Part shown: one piece after another, positions 41,656 through 49,281 of the stretch
Layout: each line of letters opens with the position of its first letter
Numbering within the stretch: the stretch's first letter is position 1
Source of the DNA: Martinezella lusitana
GTDB lineage: Bacteria > Pseudomonadota > Alphaproteobacteria > Rhizobiales > Rhizobiaceae
Direction: 5' to 3'
DNA: 64,000 bases
Assembly: GCF_016901135.1 (NCBI RefSeq)
Contig: NZ_JAFEVL010000073.1
Coordinates: 310,001 to 374,000, forward strand
Position numbers and translations under genes: made by a program
Notes under the pieces: model-generated
Told to the model about the DNA's origin: nothing
The model's database searches: none
Seen by the model: the letters and a program-made list of their open reading frames with translations, nothing else

Positions 41656-41685
41656 AAGGCCGGATGATCGCTCATCCGGCCTTTT
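41656..41685 (+). terminator. Rho-independent terminator of the alpha operon
   Basis: AAGGCCGGATGA (41656-41667) pairs with TCATCCGGCCTT (41672-41683) around a TCGC loop, followed by TT. Confidence 0.85.
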
Positions 41686-41806
41686 GGCGTTTGCGGTTTG
41701 CCACGCGTTGACTTCAGTTCCCGGTGGTCACCACGGAATATCAACATGCCGTAGCCGAGTCGTCCCATGACTTGTGCCGGGTTACCTGCGGGGAGGGCCG
41801 TTGGAC

Positions 41807-42217
41807 ATGCAGCGACAATTTATGCGCAGAAGGGTATCGCTGCTTCTGGCGCTGTTGCTGACAATAGCCGGCGGCCTCGCGCTCCGGCGATTTGGGTATG
41901 CGGCCAATCTTCCCTTTGCCGTCGTCAAATATGGCGGTTCGATATTGTGGGGAGCGATGGTCTATTGGCTGCTGGCCACGATATTCGTCTCCAGCAGGCC
42001 TTTCAGGATTGCCACCGTCGCCCTGATCGTGGCGGTGGCTGTCGAGTTCTTCAGGCTTTGGCATACGCCCGCTCTGGACGCGTTTCGATTGACCACCGCG
42101 GGAGCCCTGTTGCTGGGAAGAGTGTTCTCGCGCTGGAATATCGCGGCCTATGCCTTGGGAATAGCGGCGGCCCTGGCGCTCGATCGCATCCAGTCGGCGT
42201 CGAAACGCACGATCTGA
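41807..42217 (+). CDS. DUF2809 family membrane protein
   Basis: A 136-residue protein with four or five hydrophobic helices, for example SLLLALLLTIAGGLALRRFG near the start and PFAVVKYGGSILWGAMVYWL in the middle. The latter block resembles the DUF2809 pattern, which has no assigned function. The motif VAVEFFRLWHTPALDAFRLT is conserved-looking. Start is uncertain: ATG at 41807 or TTG at 41801, both after GGGGAGGG. It begins a less conserved region after the ribosomal block and stands alone. Confidence 0.7.
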   Translation: MQRQFMRRRVSLLLALLLTIAGGLALRRFGYAANLPFAVVKYGGSILWGAMVYWLLATIFVSSRPFRIATVALIVAVAVEFFRLWHTPALDAFRLTTAGALLLGRVFSRWNIAAYALGIAAALALDRIQSASKRTI

Positions 42218-42319
42218 TATTTTTGGCAAAACCTGACGATCGAGCGCGGCATCGCGAAGGCCGGATGAGCGATCGTCCAGCCGTTTGCTGGCACGCGCGC
42301 TGAAGCCCGAGAGCTTCCG

Positions 42320-42838
42320 TTATTCGGCCGCCACGGCTTGTCGCCGCGAGGGTTCGCTGCGGTGAAGATAGACGGCGAATGTGTCCCAGGGCGGCGTGAT
42401 GGAGAGCTGCGCCAGCAGCCGGCCAATCTCGCCCCTGTGATACCCTCCGTGAATGACGACCTGGGTGAGCATTTCCTGACGCGACATGCAGCCCCTATCT
42501 CCGTCGGTGAATACGAACGGCAGGGATTCGGCCAGCAGGTCGGGACTGACCGTTTCGAGATATCGGAGATACCATTGATCCGAGGCGACGACTGCGGTGC
42601 GAAGCTCCGCCAGCGACGGCGTGTCGGGCGTATTATCAGCCGTGAAGCCATGCTCTTGCCCGGTGAGATGAGCCGCAAATATCCGGCCGACGACATGGGA
42701 ATGGTTCATCAACCGTATCGCCATGTGGCGCTCCTTGCCATGCCGTACGGGATCGAGATGACCGATACTGTCGAGCAGTTCCTCATTCGCCCAGGCCTGA
42801 TAGCTGAAAAGAGTGCTTAGCAACGACAGTTCGCTCAT
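42320..42838 (-). CDS. DinB family protein (putative metal-dependent thiol S-transferase type)
   Basis: A 172-residue protein of the DinB/YfiT four-helix-bundle family. The start SLLSTLFSYQAWANEELLDS is the typical first helix, and the His residues expected to bind metal appear in LMNHSHVVGRIFAAH and QVVIHGGYHRGEIGRLL. Family members are nickel- or zinc-binding; some use bacillithiol or mycothiol, but the substrate here is unknown. It is divergently transcribed from a TetR regulator with a 70-base shared region, so regulation by that protein is likely. Confidence 0.8.
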   Translation of the reverse strand: MSELSLLSTLFSYQAWANEELLDSIGHLDPVRHGKERHMAIRLMNHSHVVGRIFAAHLTGQEHGFTADNTPDTPSLAELRTAVVASDQWYLRYLETVSPDLLAESLPFVFTDGDRGCMSRQEMLTQVVIHGGYHRGEIGRLLAQLSITPPWDTFAVYLHRSEPSRRQAVAAE

Positions 42839-42862
42839 GCTGAATCTACCTTTTGTTGTCCC

Positions 42863-42893
42863 GGAAAATGCGAGTAATGTGTGCACATTTTCC
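42863..42893. promoter_or_regulatory. Candidate TetR operator in the DinB-TetR divergent region
   Basis: GGAAAATG (42863-42870) and CATTTTCC (42886-42893) are exact complements 15 bases apart, with the smaller palindrome TGTGCACA (42880-42887) overlapping. Its position between two divergent genes is typical of TetR operators. Function inferred. Confidence 0.5.
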
Positions 42894-42908
42894 TGGAGCA
42901 GGGAGCAC

Positions 42909-43532
42909 ATGTCTACTCGCATTAAAAAGTCGGGATCGCCGATGCGGAAAGAGCCGAGCCAGGCGCGTTCCCGCGCGACGGTCGAGGCAATTATCGAAGC
43001 AGGTGCTCGCGTTTTGGGCGACCGCGGATGGGCAGGGTTCACGACCAATGCCGTCGCAGTGGTCGCCGGGATAAGCATCGGTTCGCTCTATCAGTATTTT
43101 CCCGACAAGCTTTCCTTGGTCGAGGCCATTCGTCGCCACCACTTCGATGAAGTTCTGGATGTTATGCGGAGGGCGACGGCCGGTGAACTGCCGTTACCAC
43201 AGAGTGCCGAAGCTCTCGTTCAAGGCATGATCGATGCTCATAACGTGAATCCCGAGCTTCACAGGGTGCTCTTGGATGAAGCGCCGGGGTATGATGGTTC
43301 GAGGTTGGCCCATGATGCCTTCCTGACGGAGTATCACGGTCATTACAGGGGTTTTGTCGCCACACATCGTAACGGCCACGGCGGTCCCGCCGACAATGTT
43401 CTGGCGCAGCTGCTGTCCGGTGCGGTCGAGGGCGTGATCCATAGTGCGGCCCGAAAGCGTGCGCTCGGGTCGCCGGAACTGAAGCAGGAGTTGATCAGGA
43501 TGATCTGTTCCTATCTGCGCAGCGCCGATTAG
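42909..43532 (+). CDS. TetR/AcrR family transcriptional regulator
   Basis: A 207-residue repressor-type protein. After a basic tail, the N-terminal helix-turn-helix is at about 24-66, including FTTNAVAVVAGISIGSLYQY and FPDKLSL, the TetR signature. The C-terminal ligand domain is poorly conserved, so the inducer cannot be told. It is divergent from the DinB-family gene, sharing a 70-base region with inverted repeats, and probably controls that gene and itself. CTGGAGCAGGGAGCAC precedes the ATG. Confidence 0.9.
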   Translation: MSTRIKKSGSPMRKEPSQARSRATVEAIIEAGARVLGDRGWAGFTTNAVAVVAGISIGSLYQYFPDKLSLVEAIRRHHFDEVLDVMRRATAGELPLPQSAEALVQGMIDAHNVNPELHRVLLDEAPGYDGSRLAHDAFLTEYHGHYRGFVATHRNGHGGPADNVLAQLLSGAVEGVIHSAARKRALGSPELKQELIRMICSYLRSAD

Positions 43533-43618
43533 CCCCGGTTATAATCCGCGGCCCGTCGCTGCGTGCATAGCTGCGTTTCGCATTTCAGATGGCAATATGA
43601 GCCCATATGCTTTGAATC

Positions 43619-43637
43619 CTAATTAGTTTAGTGCTAA
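43619..43637. promoter_or_regulatory. Candidate MarR operator upstream of the efflux operon
   Basis: The perfect palindrome CTAATTAG (43619-43626) overlaps TTAG-TG-CTAA (43628-43637), ten bases before the start of the MarR gene. AT-rich palindromes of this type are common MarR sites. Function inferred. Confidence 0.45.
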
Positions 43638-43646
43638 TAGATTGCT

Positions 43647-44123
43647 ATGAAATCGTTTAACGCCCTGCAACGCATCTTCACCGCCAATCTGCTGTCAACC
43701 GGTCGCCAATGGCGCCGCGTCGTCGATCTCGCGCTGAGCTCCTACGGCTTGTCGGAGGCCGCGGCAGCACCACTGCTGTGGATCGGCCGTCTCGGAGGAG
43801 GCGTCCGGCAGGTGGTTCTCGCCACCTATGTCGGCATCGAGGGTCCGTCCCTGGTCCGGCTGCTTGATCAGCTCGAAAGCATGGGCCTTGTCATCCGCAA
43901 GGATGATCCGACGGATCGGCGCGCGAAAGGTCTGTGGCTGACGGCGGAAGGCGAGGTGCTCGCCTCCCACATGGAGGACGCACTCGACACGCTGCGTGGC
44001 AGGATCCTCGCCAATGTCGACAAGGCCGATATCGAGGCCGCTATCCGCGTCCTGAAGGCCTTCGAGGAGTTTGAGACGCCGACGGTGGCCGGAGCCCAGC
44101 AGGAGCGAGAAAAGGTCTTATGA
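43647..44123 (+). CDS. MarR family transcriptional regulator
   Basis: A 158-residue winged-helix protein. The recognition-helix region includes YVGIEGPSLVRLLDQLESMG and the wing is DDPTDRRAKGLWLTAEG, with the conserved DxRxK-like Asp/Arg pair. It has no stand-alone effector domain. It is the first gene of an operon with an FUSC transporter, whose ATG overlaps its stop (ATGA), so it most likely represses that operon in response to an aromatic or phenolic compound. Confidence 0.88.
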   Translation: MKSFNALQRIFTANLLSTGRQWRRVVDLALSSYGLSEAAAAPLLWIGRLGGGVRQVVLATYVGIEGPSLVRLLDQLESMGLVIRKDDPTDRRAKGLWLTAEGEVLASHMEDALDTLRGRILANVDKADIEAAIRVLKAFEEFETPTVAGAQQEREKVL

Positions 44124-46192
44124 ATATCCCATCCTGGCGCGACTGGCTGTTTTCGGTCAAGGCATTCGTGGCGGCTATCCTGGCGCTGTTCATCGCGCTG
44201 TCGCTGGATCTGCCACGCCCCTATTGGGCGATGGCCGCCGTCTACGTCGTTGCCAATCCTCTTGCCGGCGCAACGAGCTCGAAGGCGCTCTATCGCGCTC
44301 TCGGCACGCTTATCGGCGCCTGTGCCTCGGTGATCCTCGTTCCGCTCCTGGTCAATGCGCCGGAATTACTCTCCGTCGTCGTGGCGCTGTGGACTGGGAC
44401 CCTGCTGTTCATCTCGATGCTCGACCGTACGTCGCGCAGTTATGTCTTCATGCTCGCCGCCTATTCGCTGCCATTGATCGCACTGCCAACAGTCGGCGCG
44501 CCCGAAACCGTATTCGATGTGGCGCTTGCCCGCTCCGAAGAAATTATCATCGGCATTGTTTGCGCAAGCGTCGTTAGCTCCATCATTTTCCCTAGCAGCG
44601 TCGGGACCGTGCTCGGCCAGCGCATCAGTTCCTGGCTCGACGACGCCGGCACCTGGGCCGATGAAATCCTGCGTGGCGAGGGCGCTTCGCCCGCGACGCC
44701 GCTGAAGCGGCAGAAACTTGCCGCCGACGTCTCCGGCCTCGATCTCGTCATCAGCCAGCTCAAGTACGATGCGGGCAGCCGCGATATTGTCAGGCATTCC
44801 CGTGAGTTGCGTGGCCGTCTGCTGATGTTGCTGCCACTCTTCTCGTCCCTGGCCGACCGCTTGCATGCACTGAAGGCCGGCGAAAAGCCGTTGCCCCAAG
44901 AGCTTATCTCGGTTCTGAACGAGGTTGCCGATTGGCTGGGGCAGGGCGGTCGCGGCAAGGCCGATAATACCGCCGATGCCCTGCCGAAAAAGATCGAGGA
45001 GCTGCAGCAGAATGACCTTGATCTCGGCTGGGACGACCTTGTCCGCTCGAGCGCTCTCGCTCGCCTGAAGGAAATCGTCGATCTCTGGCAGGATTGCCTG
45101 ACGTTGCGCGACCAGATTGTCTCCGGACAGCAGGTTGGCACCTGGCGGCCCGCCTTTCGGCACCGCAACGTCGTCGGGCACATCAGGCACTATGACTATG
45201 CCCTGCTTGCCTTTTCAGCCTGTGCGGTCGTCGTCGGTATCGCCGTTGCCTGCTTCTTCTGGATCTATTCCGGATGGGAGGATGGCGCCGGTTTCGTCAC
45301 CATGGCGGCCGTAGCATGTTCGTTTTTCGCCTCGCTCGATCGGCCCGCGCCCTTCATCACCTCGATGTTCATCTGGAGCGCGATGAGCCTGGTGATCGCC
45401 TGCCTCTATATTTTCGCCATATTGCCCTCCATCTCGGGCTTCGAGATGCTGGTATTGGTCTTCGCACCGCCCTTCCTGGTGATGGGTCTTTTGATCCCAC
45501 GGCCGCAGACGAACCTGCTTGCCATGCTGCTCGCAGTGAACGGCGCGACCTTCATTGCGCTGCAGGATCGCTACACGGCCGATTTCGCCAGCTTCACGAA
45601 CAGCGCGATCGCAGCCCTGGCAGGCATCGGCTTCGCACTCGTCTGGACTTTGGTCACCCGTCCTTTCGGCTCGGAACTCGCCGCATGGCGGCTGGTGCGG
45701 GCCGGCTGGGCCGACCTTGCCGAAACGGCCGCCGGCATCCGCCGTGCCGACCACGAGCGCCTGTCCGGCCGCATCCTCGATCGTCTCGGCCAGCTCGTGC
45801 CTCGCCTTGCCGGTATTGAGGACCGCGAGCTGAAGAAGGTCGATGGCTATGCCGATGTCCGGCTCGGCTTCAACGTGCTGATGCTGCAGAGGGAGCGTGG
45901 ACAATTGAACGCCGCAGCGGCTTCATCCGTCAGCGAAGTCCTGATCGGTGTATCCGATTTCTATCGCTCACGGCTGAGGGCCAAGCGAGCCATCGATCCC
46001 TCCGACGAGCTGCGCGTATCGATCGATCGCGGCCTCGAAGCCGTAGCGCAGAACAAGCGCGAGCCCGGTCGAGCCAGTCTCGATGCCCTGGTGGGCCTTC
46101 GCCGCGCGCTCTTCCCCCATGCCGAGCCGCCGGCGAGCTGGCAACCGCCCGTATCGAACACGTCTCAATCTCTTCCCATTGCCGCCGAGTAA
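44120..46192 (+). CDS. FUSC family inner-membrane efflux component (AaeB-like)
   Basis: A 690-residue membrane protein with two clusters of hydrophobic helices: about 15-165 and about 355-505. Each is followed by a cytoplasmic region, the layout of FUSC/AaeB pumps. The start includes FVAAILALFIALSLDLPRPY and WAMAAVYVVANPLAG, the family signature. AaeB-type proteins export aromatic carboxylic acids with a membrane-fusion partner. It is coupled to the MarR gene (four-base overlap) and followed by DUF1656 and HlyD genes, the standard set. Confidence 0.9.
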   Translation: MNIPSWRDWLFSVKAFVAAILALFIALSLDLPRPYWAMAAVYVVANPLAGATSSKALYRALGTLIGACASVILVPLLVNAPELLSVVVALWTGTLLFISMLDRTSRSYVFMLAAYSLPLIALPTVGAPETVFDVALARSEEIIIGIVCASVVSSIIFPSSVGTVLGQRISSWLDDAGTWADEILRGEGASPATPLKRQKLAADVSGLDLVISQLKYDAGSRDIVRHSRELRGRLLMLLPLFSSLADRLHALKAGEKPLPQELISVLNEVADWLGQGGRGKADNTADALPKKIEELQQNDLDLGWDDLVRSSALARLKEIVDLWQDCLTLRDQIVSGQQVGTWRPAFRHRNVVGHIRHYDYALLAFSACAVVVGIAVACFFWIYSGWEDGAGFVTMAAVACSFFASLDRPAPFITSMFIWSAMSLVIACLYIFAILPSISGFEMLVLVFAPPFLVMGLLIPRPQTNLLAMLLAVNGATFIALQDRYTADFASFTNSAIAALAGIGFALVWTLVTRPFGSELAAWRLVRAGWADLAETAAGIRRADHERLSGRILDRLGQLVPRLAGIEDRELKKVDGYADVRLGFNVLMLQRERGQLNAAAASSVSEVLIGVSDFYRSRLRAKRAIDPSDELRVSIDRGLEAVAQNKREPGRASLDALVGLRRALFPHAEPPASWQPPVSNTSQSLPIAAE

Positions 46193-46196
46193 TATC

Positions 46197-46406
46197 ATGC
46201 CCGCAGAATTCGATCTTTATGGCGTCTACATTCCGCGCCTTCTCGTTCTCATGCTCGTGACGCTGTTTGTCGTCATCATCTTTCGACGCCTGCTCGCATG
46301 GGCCGGAGCCTATACTCTGGTCTGGCATCGCGGTCTCTTCGATCTCGCGCTCTACATCCTGCTGCTAGGCGCCGTTTCCTCAGTCTCCCGTTGGTACTTC
46401 ACATGA
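46197..46406 (+). CDS. DUF1656 family small membrane protein
   Basis: A 69-residue protein with two hydrophobic helices (LLVLMLVTLFVVIIFRRLL and ALYILLLGAVSSVSRWYF). It starts MPAEFDLYGVYIPRLLVL, typical of DUF1656/AaeX proteins, which sit between the FUSC and HlyD genes of aromatic-acid efflux operons. It starts four bases after the FUSC stop and overlaps the HlyD start. Exact role unknown. Confidence 0.88.
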   Translation: MPAEFDLYGVYIPRLLVLMLVTLFVVIIFRRLLAWAGAYTLVWHRGLFDLALYILLLGAVSSVSRWYFT

Positions 46407-47293
46407 ACGCGTTAAAACTCATTGGCCGCGTGGCCGTCACTCTCATCTTCGTTGTTGCTGCCGTCTATGTCGGCCGTCAGCTCTGGGGCCATTACATGGA
46501 CGAGCCCTGGACGCGCGATGCGCGCCTGCGGGCCGATGTCGTCGGTATTGCGCCTGACGTCTCCGGCCTCGTCAGCGAGGTCATGGTCAAGGACAACCAG
46601 ACCGTCAAGAAGGGCGATCTTCTCTTCCGCGTCGATCGTGATCGCTTCGCCATCGCCCTCGAACAGGCGGATGCTGCGCTCGCAAGCAGCAAGGCGGCTC
46701 TCGATCAGGCCAGCCGCGAAAGTCAGCGACAGGAGCGCCTCGGCGACGCGGCCTCGCTGCAGCAGAAGGAGCAGGCGCAGACGACCGAACAGCAGGACGA
46801 GGCCGCTCTCCGTCAGGCAACGGCCAATCATGAACTCGCCCAGCTCAACCTCGATCGTTCCGAAGTCAGAGCCACCGTCAACGGCACGATCTCGAACCTC
46901 AGCCTGCGTCCAGGCGATTATGTGTCGGCCGGCACCGCCAAGGTGGCGCTGATCGATACCGATTCCCTGCGCGTCGAAGGCTATTTCGAGGAAACCAAGC
47001 TGCCGCGCATCCATGTCGGCGACGAGGTCTCCATCCATCTGATGGGTCAGGCGGAGAAGCTGACTGGCCATGTCGAAAGCATCGCCTACGGCATCGAGGA
47101 CCGCGAACGCACGTCCGGCAGCCTGCTCGCCAACATCACCCCGACTTTCAGCTGGGTGCGCCTGGCGCAGCGCGTGCCGGTGCGCATCGCGCTCGACAAG
47201 GTGCCCGATGGCACGAAGCTGATTGCTGGCCTGACGGCGACCGTCGAGGTGCAGGAACAGGGCCAAGCCAAGATCGCCAGCGCTGCGGAATGA
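46403..47293 (+). CDS. HlyD family secretion periplasmic adaptor (AaeA-like)
   Basis: A 296-residue membrane-fusion protein: one N-terminal helix (about 5-25), a split lipoyl domain (DVVGIAPDVSGLVSEVMVKD, with its partner VNGTISNLSLRPGDYVSAGT), an alpha-helical hairpin (about 90-150), then a beta-barrel domain. It bridges the FUSC pump to an outer-membrane channel, which is not encoded here. The ATG overlaps the DUF1656 stop. Fourth and last gene of the operon. Confidence 0.92.
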   Translation: MNALKLIGRVAVTLIFVVAAVYVGRQLWGHYMDEPWTRDARLRADVVGIAPDVSGLVSEVMVKDNQTVKKGDLLFRVDRDRFAIALEQADAALASSKAALDQASRESQRQERLGDAASLQQKEQAQTTEQQDEAALRQATANHELAQLNLDRSEVRATVNGTISNLSLRPGDYVSAGTAKVALIDTDSLRVEGYFEETKLPRIHVGDEVSIHLMGQAEKLTGHVESIAYGIEDRERTSGSLLANITPTFSWVRLAQRVPVRIALDKVPDGTKLIAGLTATVEVQEQGQAKIASAAE

Positions 47294-47324
47294 CTATCGC
47301 TTGAAAAAGTCAGGGCGGCCGAGT

Positions 47325-47978
47325 TCAGGCCGCTCTGGAATTGGAAGCCGCAACCGGCCTGCGCGCGGCTCGGCGTCTCTCCATCATGATCGGCCTGTAG
47401 GATCTGTAGAGGATCATGGCGATCAGCAGGCCGATATAGATAAACTGCTCCAGCGACAGGATCTTGGTCGACAGCGCGAAGTGCAGCGCGCCGCAGGCGG
47501 CGACGATATAGACCAGACGGTGCAGCCAGATCCATTTCTTGCCGAGACGTTTGATCGAGAAGTTGTTCGAGGTCACGGCTAGCGCCAGCAGCATGACGAG
47601 GCCTGCCATGCCGAACATGATGAAGGGCCGCTTCAGCACGTCGTCGATGACGGCTTGCACGTCCAATGCCTGATCCAGGACCATATAGACGGTCAGATGC
47701 ATCAGCGCGTAATAGAAACAGAGCAGGCCGAGCGCGCGGCGATAGCGTAGATAGTTCCAGCCGAAGAGATCCCGAAGCGGCGTCACCGCAAGCGTCAAGA
47801 GCAGGAAGCGGATCGCCCACAGTCCCAGGAAAAGCTCGAAGGTCTTCACGGCGTCGGCGCCGAGCTGGTCCGTGGCGCCGAGATAGAATTCCCAGGCAGC
47901 CGGCAGCAGCCCGACGACGTAGAGCGCCCAGACCGAGGCGGATTGCCAGCGCTTGGGCAGGGTGAAGGAAAAAGCCAT
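47325..47978 (-). CDS. msrQ: Protein-methionine-sulfoxide reductase heme-binding subunit MsrQ
   Basis: A 217-residue heme b membrane protein (formerly YedZ) that passes electrons from the quinone pool to MsrP. About six helices are visible, with conserved His residues in FYYALMHLTVYMVLD and WIWLHRLVYIVAACGALHFA as heme ligands. The segment AVTPLRDLFGWNYLRYRRAL is family-typical. It directly follows msrP: its start touches the msrP stop. The pair is leftward, converging with the HlyD gene. Confidence 0.93.
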   Translation of the reverse strand: MAFSFTLPKRWQSASVWALYVVGLLPAAWEFYLGATDQLGADAVKTFELFLGLWAIRFLLLTLAVTPLRDLFGWNYLRYRRALGLLCFYYALMHLTVYMVLDQALDVQAVIDDVLKRPFIMFGMAGLVMLLALAVTSNNFSIKRLGKKWIWLHRLVYIVAACGALHFALSTKILSLEQFIYIGLLIAMILYRSYRPIMMERRRAARRPVAASNSRAA

Positions 47979-48928
47979 CAGAAATTCACCCGAAGGTCCA
48001 TACCGGTATAAAGGCTCGCAACCTGATCGGCATAGCCGTTGAAGGGCAGGGTGGGGTGACGGTTGGAGCTGAAGAAGCCGCCTTCACCGATCCGCCGCTC
48101 CGTTGCCTGGCTCCAGCGCGGGTGATCGACGGCCGGATTGACGTTGGCGTAGAAGCCATATTCTTGGCTATTGGTCACCTGCCATGTGTTCAGCGGCTGC
48201 TTGTCGGTCAGCGTGATGCGCACGATCGACTTGATGCCCTTGAAGCCGTATTTCCACGGCACGACGAGGCGGATCGGCGCGCCGTTCTGGTTCGGCAGCG
48301 TCTCGCCGTAGAGCCCGACGGCAAGCAGCGTCAGCGGATTGCGCGCCTCGTCCAGGCGCAGGCCTTCGACGTAGGGCCAGTCAAGCGATTGGAAGACGCC
48401 CGATTGCCCCGGCATCTCCTCCGGCCGGACCACTGTCTCGAAGGCGACAAATTTTGCGCTCCCCTGCGGCTCCACCTTGTCGAGCAGGGCGGAGAGCGGA
48501 AAACCGTCCCAGGGGATGACCATCGACCATGCCTCGACGCAGCGCATGCGATAGACACGCTCTTCCGGCGGGAATTCCTTGATCAGAGCGTCGATGTCGA
48601 AGCTGCCGGGCTTGTTGACCATGCCATCGACCTTGACGGTCCATGGCCTCGGCTTGAACTTGCCGGAGAGGTTGGCCGGATCTGATTTGTCGAGGCCGAA
48701 TTCGTAGAAATTGTTGTAGGTGGTGACATCCTTGATCGGTGTCAGCTTCTCGTCGACGGTGTAGTTGCTTTTCGTCACGGTCAGTGCGTCCGCCAGCGCA
48801 GCCCTGCCGCCGACGCCAGCCATGCCGATGCCGGCCGCGGCAGCCGTCAGGAAGTCGCGGCGCTTGAGGTAGACTGAGCGCGGCGTGATCTCGGAAGACG
48901 CAATTTTCGGCGGACGGTAAGAAGGCAT
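47978..48928 (-). CDS. msrP: Protein-methionine-sulfoxide reductase catalytic subunit MsrP
   Basis: A 316-residue periplasmic molybdopterin enzyme (formerly YedY) that repairs oxidised methionine in envelope proteins. A twin-arginine signal is at about 22-50 (KRRDFLTAAAAGIGMAG), implying folded export with cofactor. The molybdenum ligand is C130 in VYRMRCVEAWSMVIPWDG. FYEFGLDKSDP and VPWKYGFKGIKSIV are conserved. The start follows AGGAATAGTC. It is paired with msrQ; no oxidative-stress operator was recognised upstream. Confidence 0.95.
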   Translation of the reverse strand: MPSYRPPKIASSEITPRSVYLKRRDFLTAAAAGIGMAGVGGRAALADALTVTKSNYTVDEKLTPIKDVTTYNNFYEFGLDKSDPANLSGKFKPRPWTVKVDGMVNKPGSFDIDALIKEFPPEERVYRMRCVEAWSMVIPWDGFPLSALLDKVEPQGSAKFVAFETVVRPEEMPGQSGVFQSLDWPYVEGLRLDEARNPLTLLAVGLYGETLPNQNGAPIRLVVPWKYGFKGIKSIVRITLTDKQPLNTWQVTNSQEYGFYANVNPAVDHPRWSQATERRIGEGGFFSSNRHPTLPFNGYADQVASLYTGMDLRVNF

Positions 48929-49281
48929 GACTATTCCTTTATGCGATCGCAGCTTCGATATGAGGTATACGCAGCAGACGCATATTTTGTTACACTCTTA
49001 GGCTCGCAATTCTTCGCTAGGGAAACCAACTTTTTGTGTGCACTTGTGATCGGGCCGCCTCGTTCCCAACTCTGATCATATCATTTGATCCTGCTGAGGC
49101 CGATCGTAGCTTCGAACCCGCGCTTGCCCTTGCGGCGTACCGGATTCGCTTGAGTTGATAGTGACAGTACTGCACGATTGGATTAGGACAATTCCAAAAA
49201 GCAGGAATGTCGGCGCTCCCTTCGGCGCAAAGCCCAGGCCGGCCGACACCGCATAAATTCCAGGATGACGAGGAAGACACC
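48929..49281. other. Intergenic region between msrP and ilvD
   Basis: A 353-base divergent gap that should contain both promoters. No convincing sigma-70 pair, T-box, leader peptide with runs of Ile/Val/Leu codons, or repeat was found. Confidence 0.5.

Noticed and set aside
49207..49281. N-terminal extension of IlvD
   Set aside because: The 612-residue form from 49282 matches the family start and has its own ribosome site.
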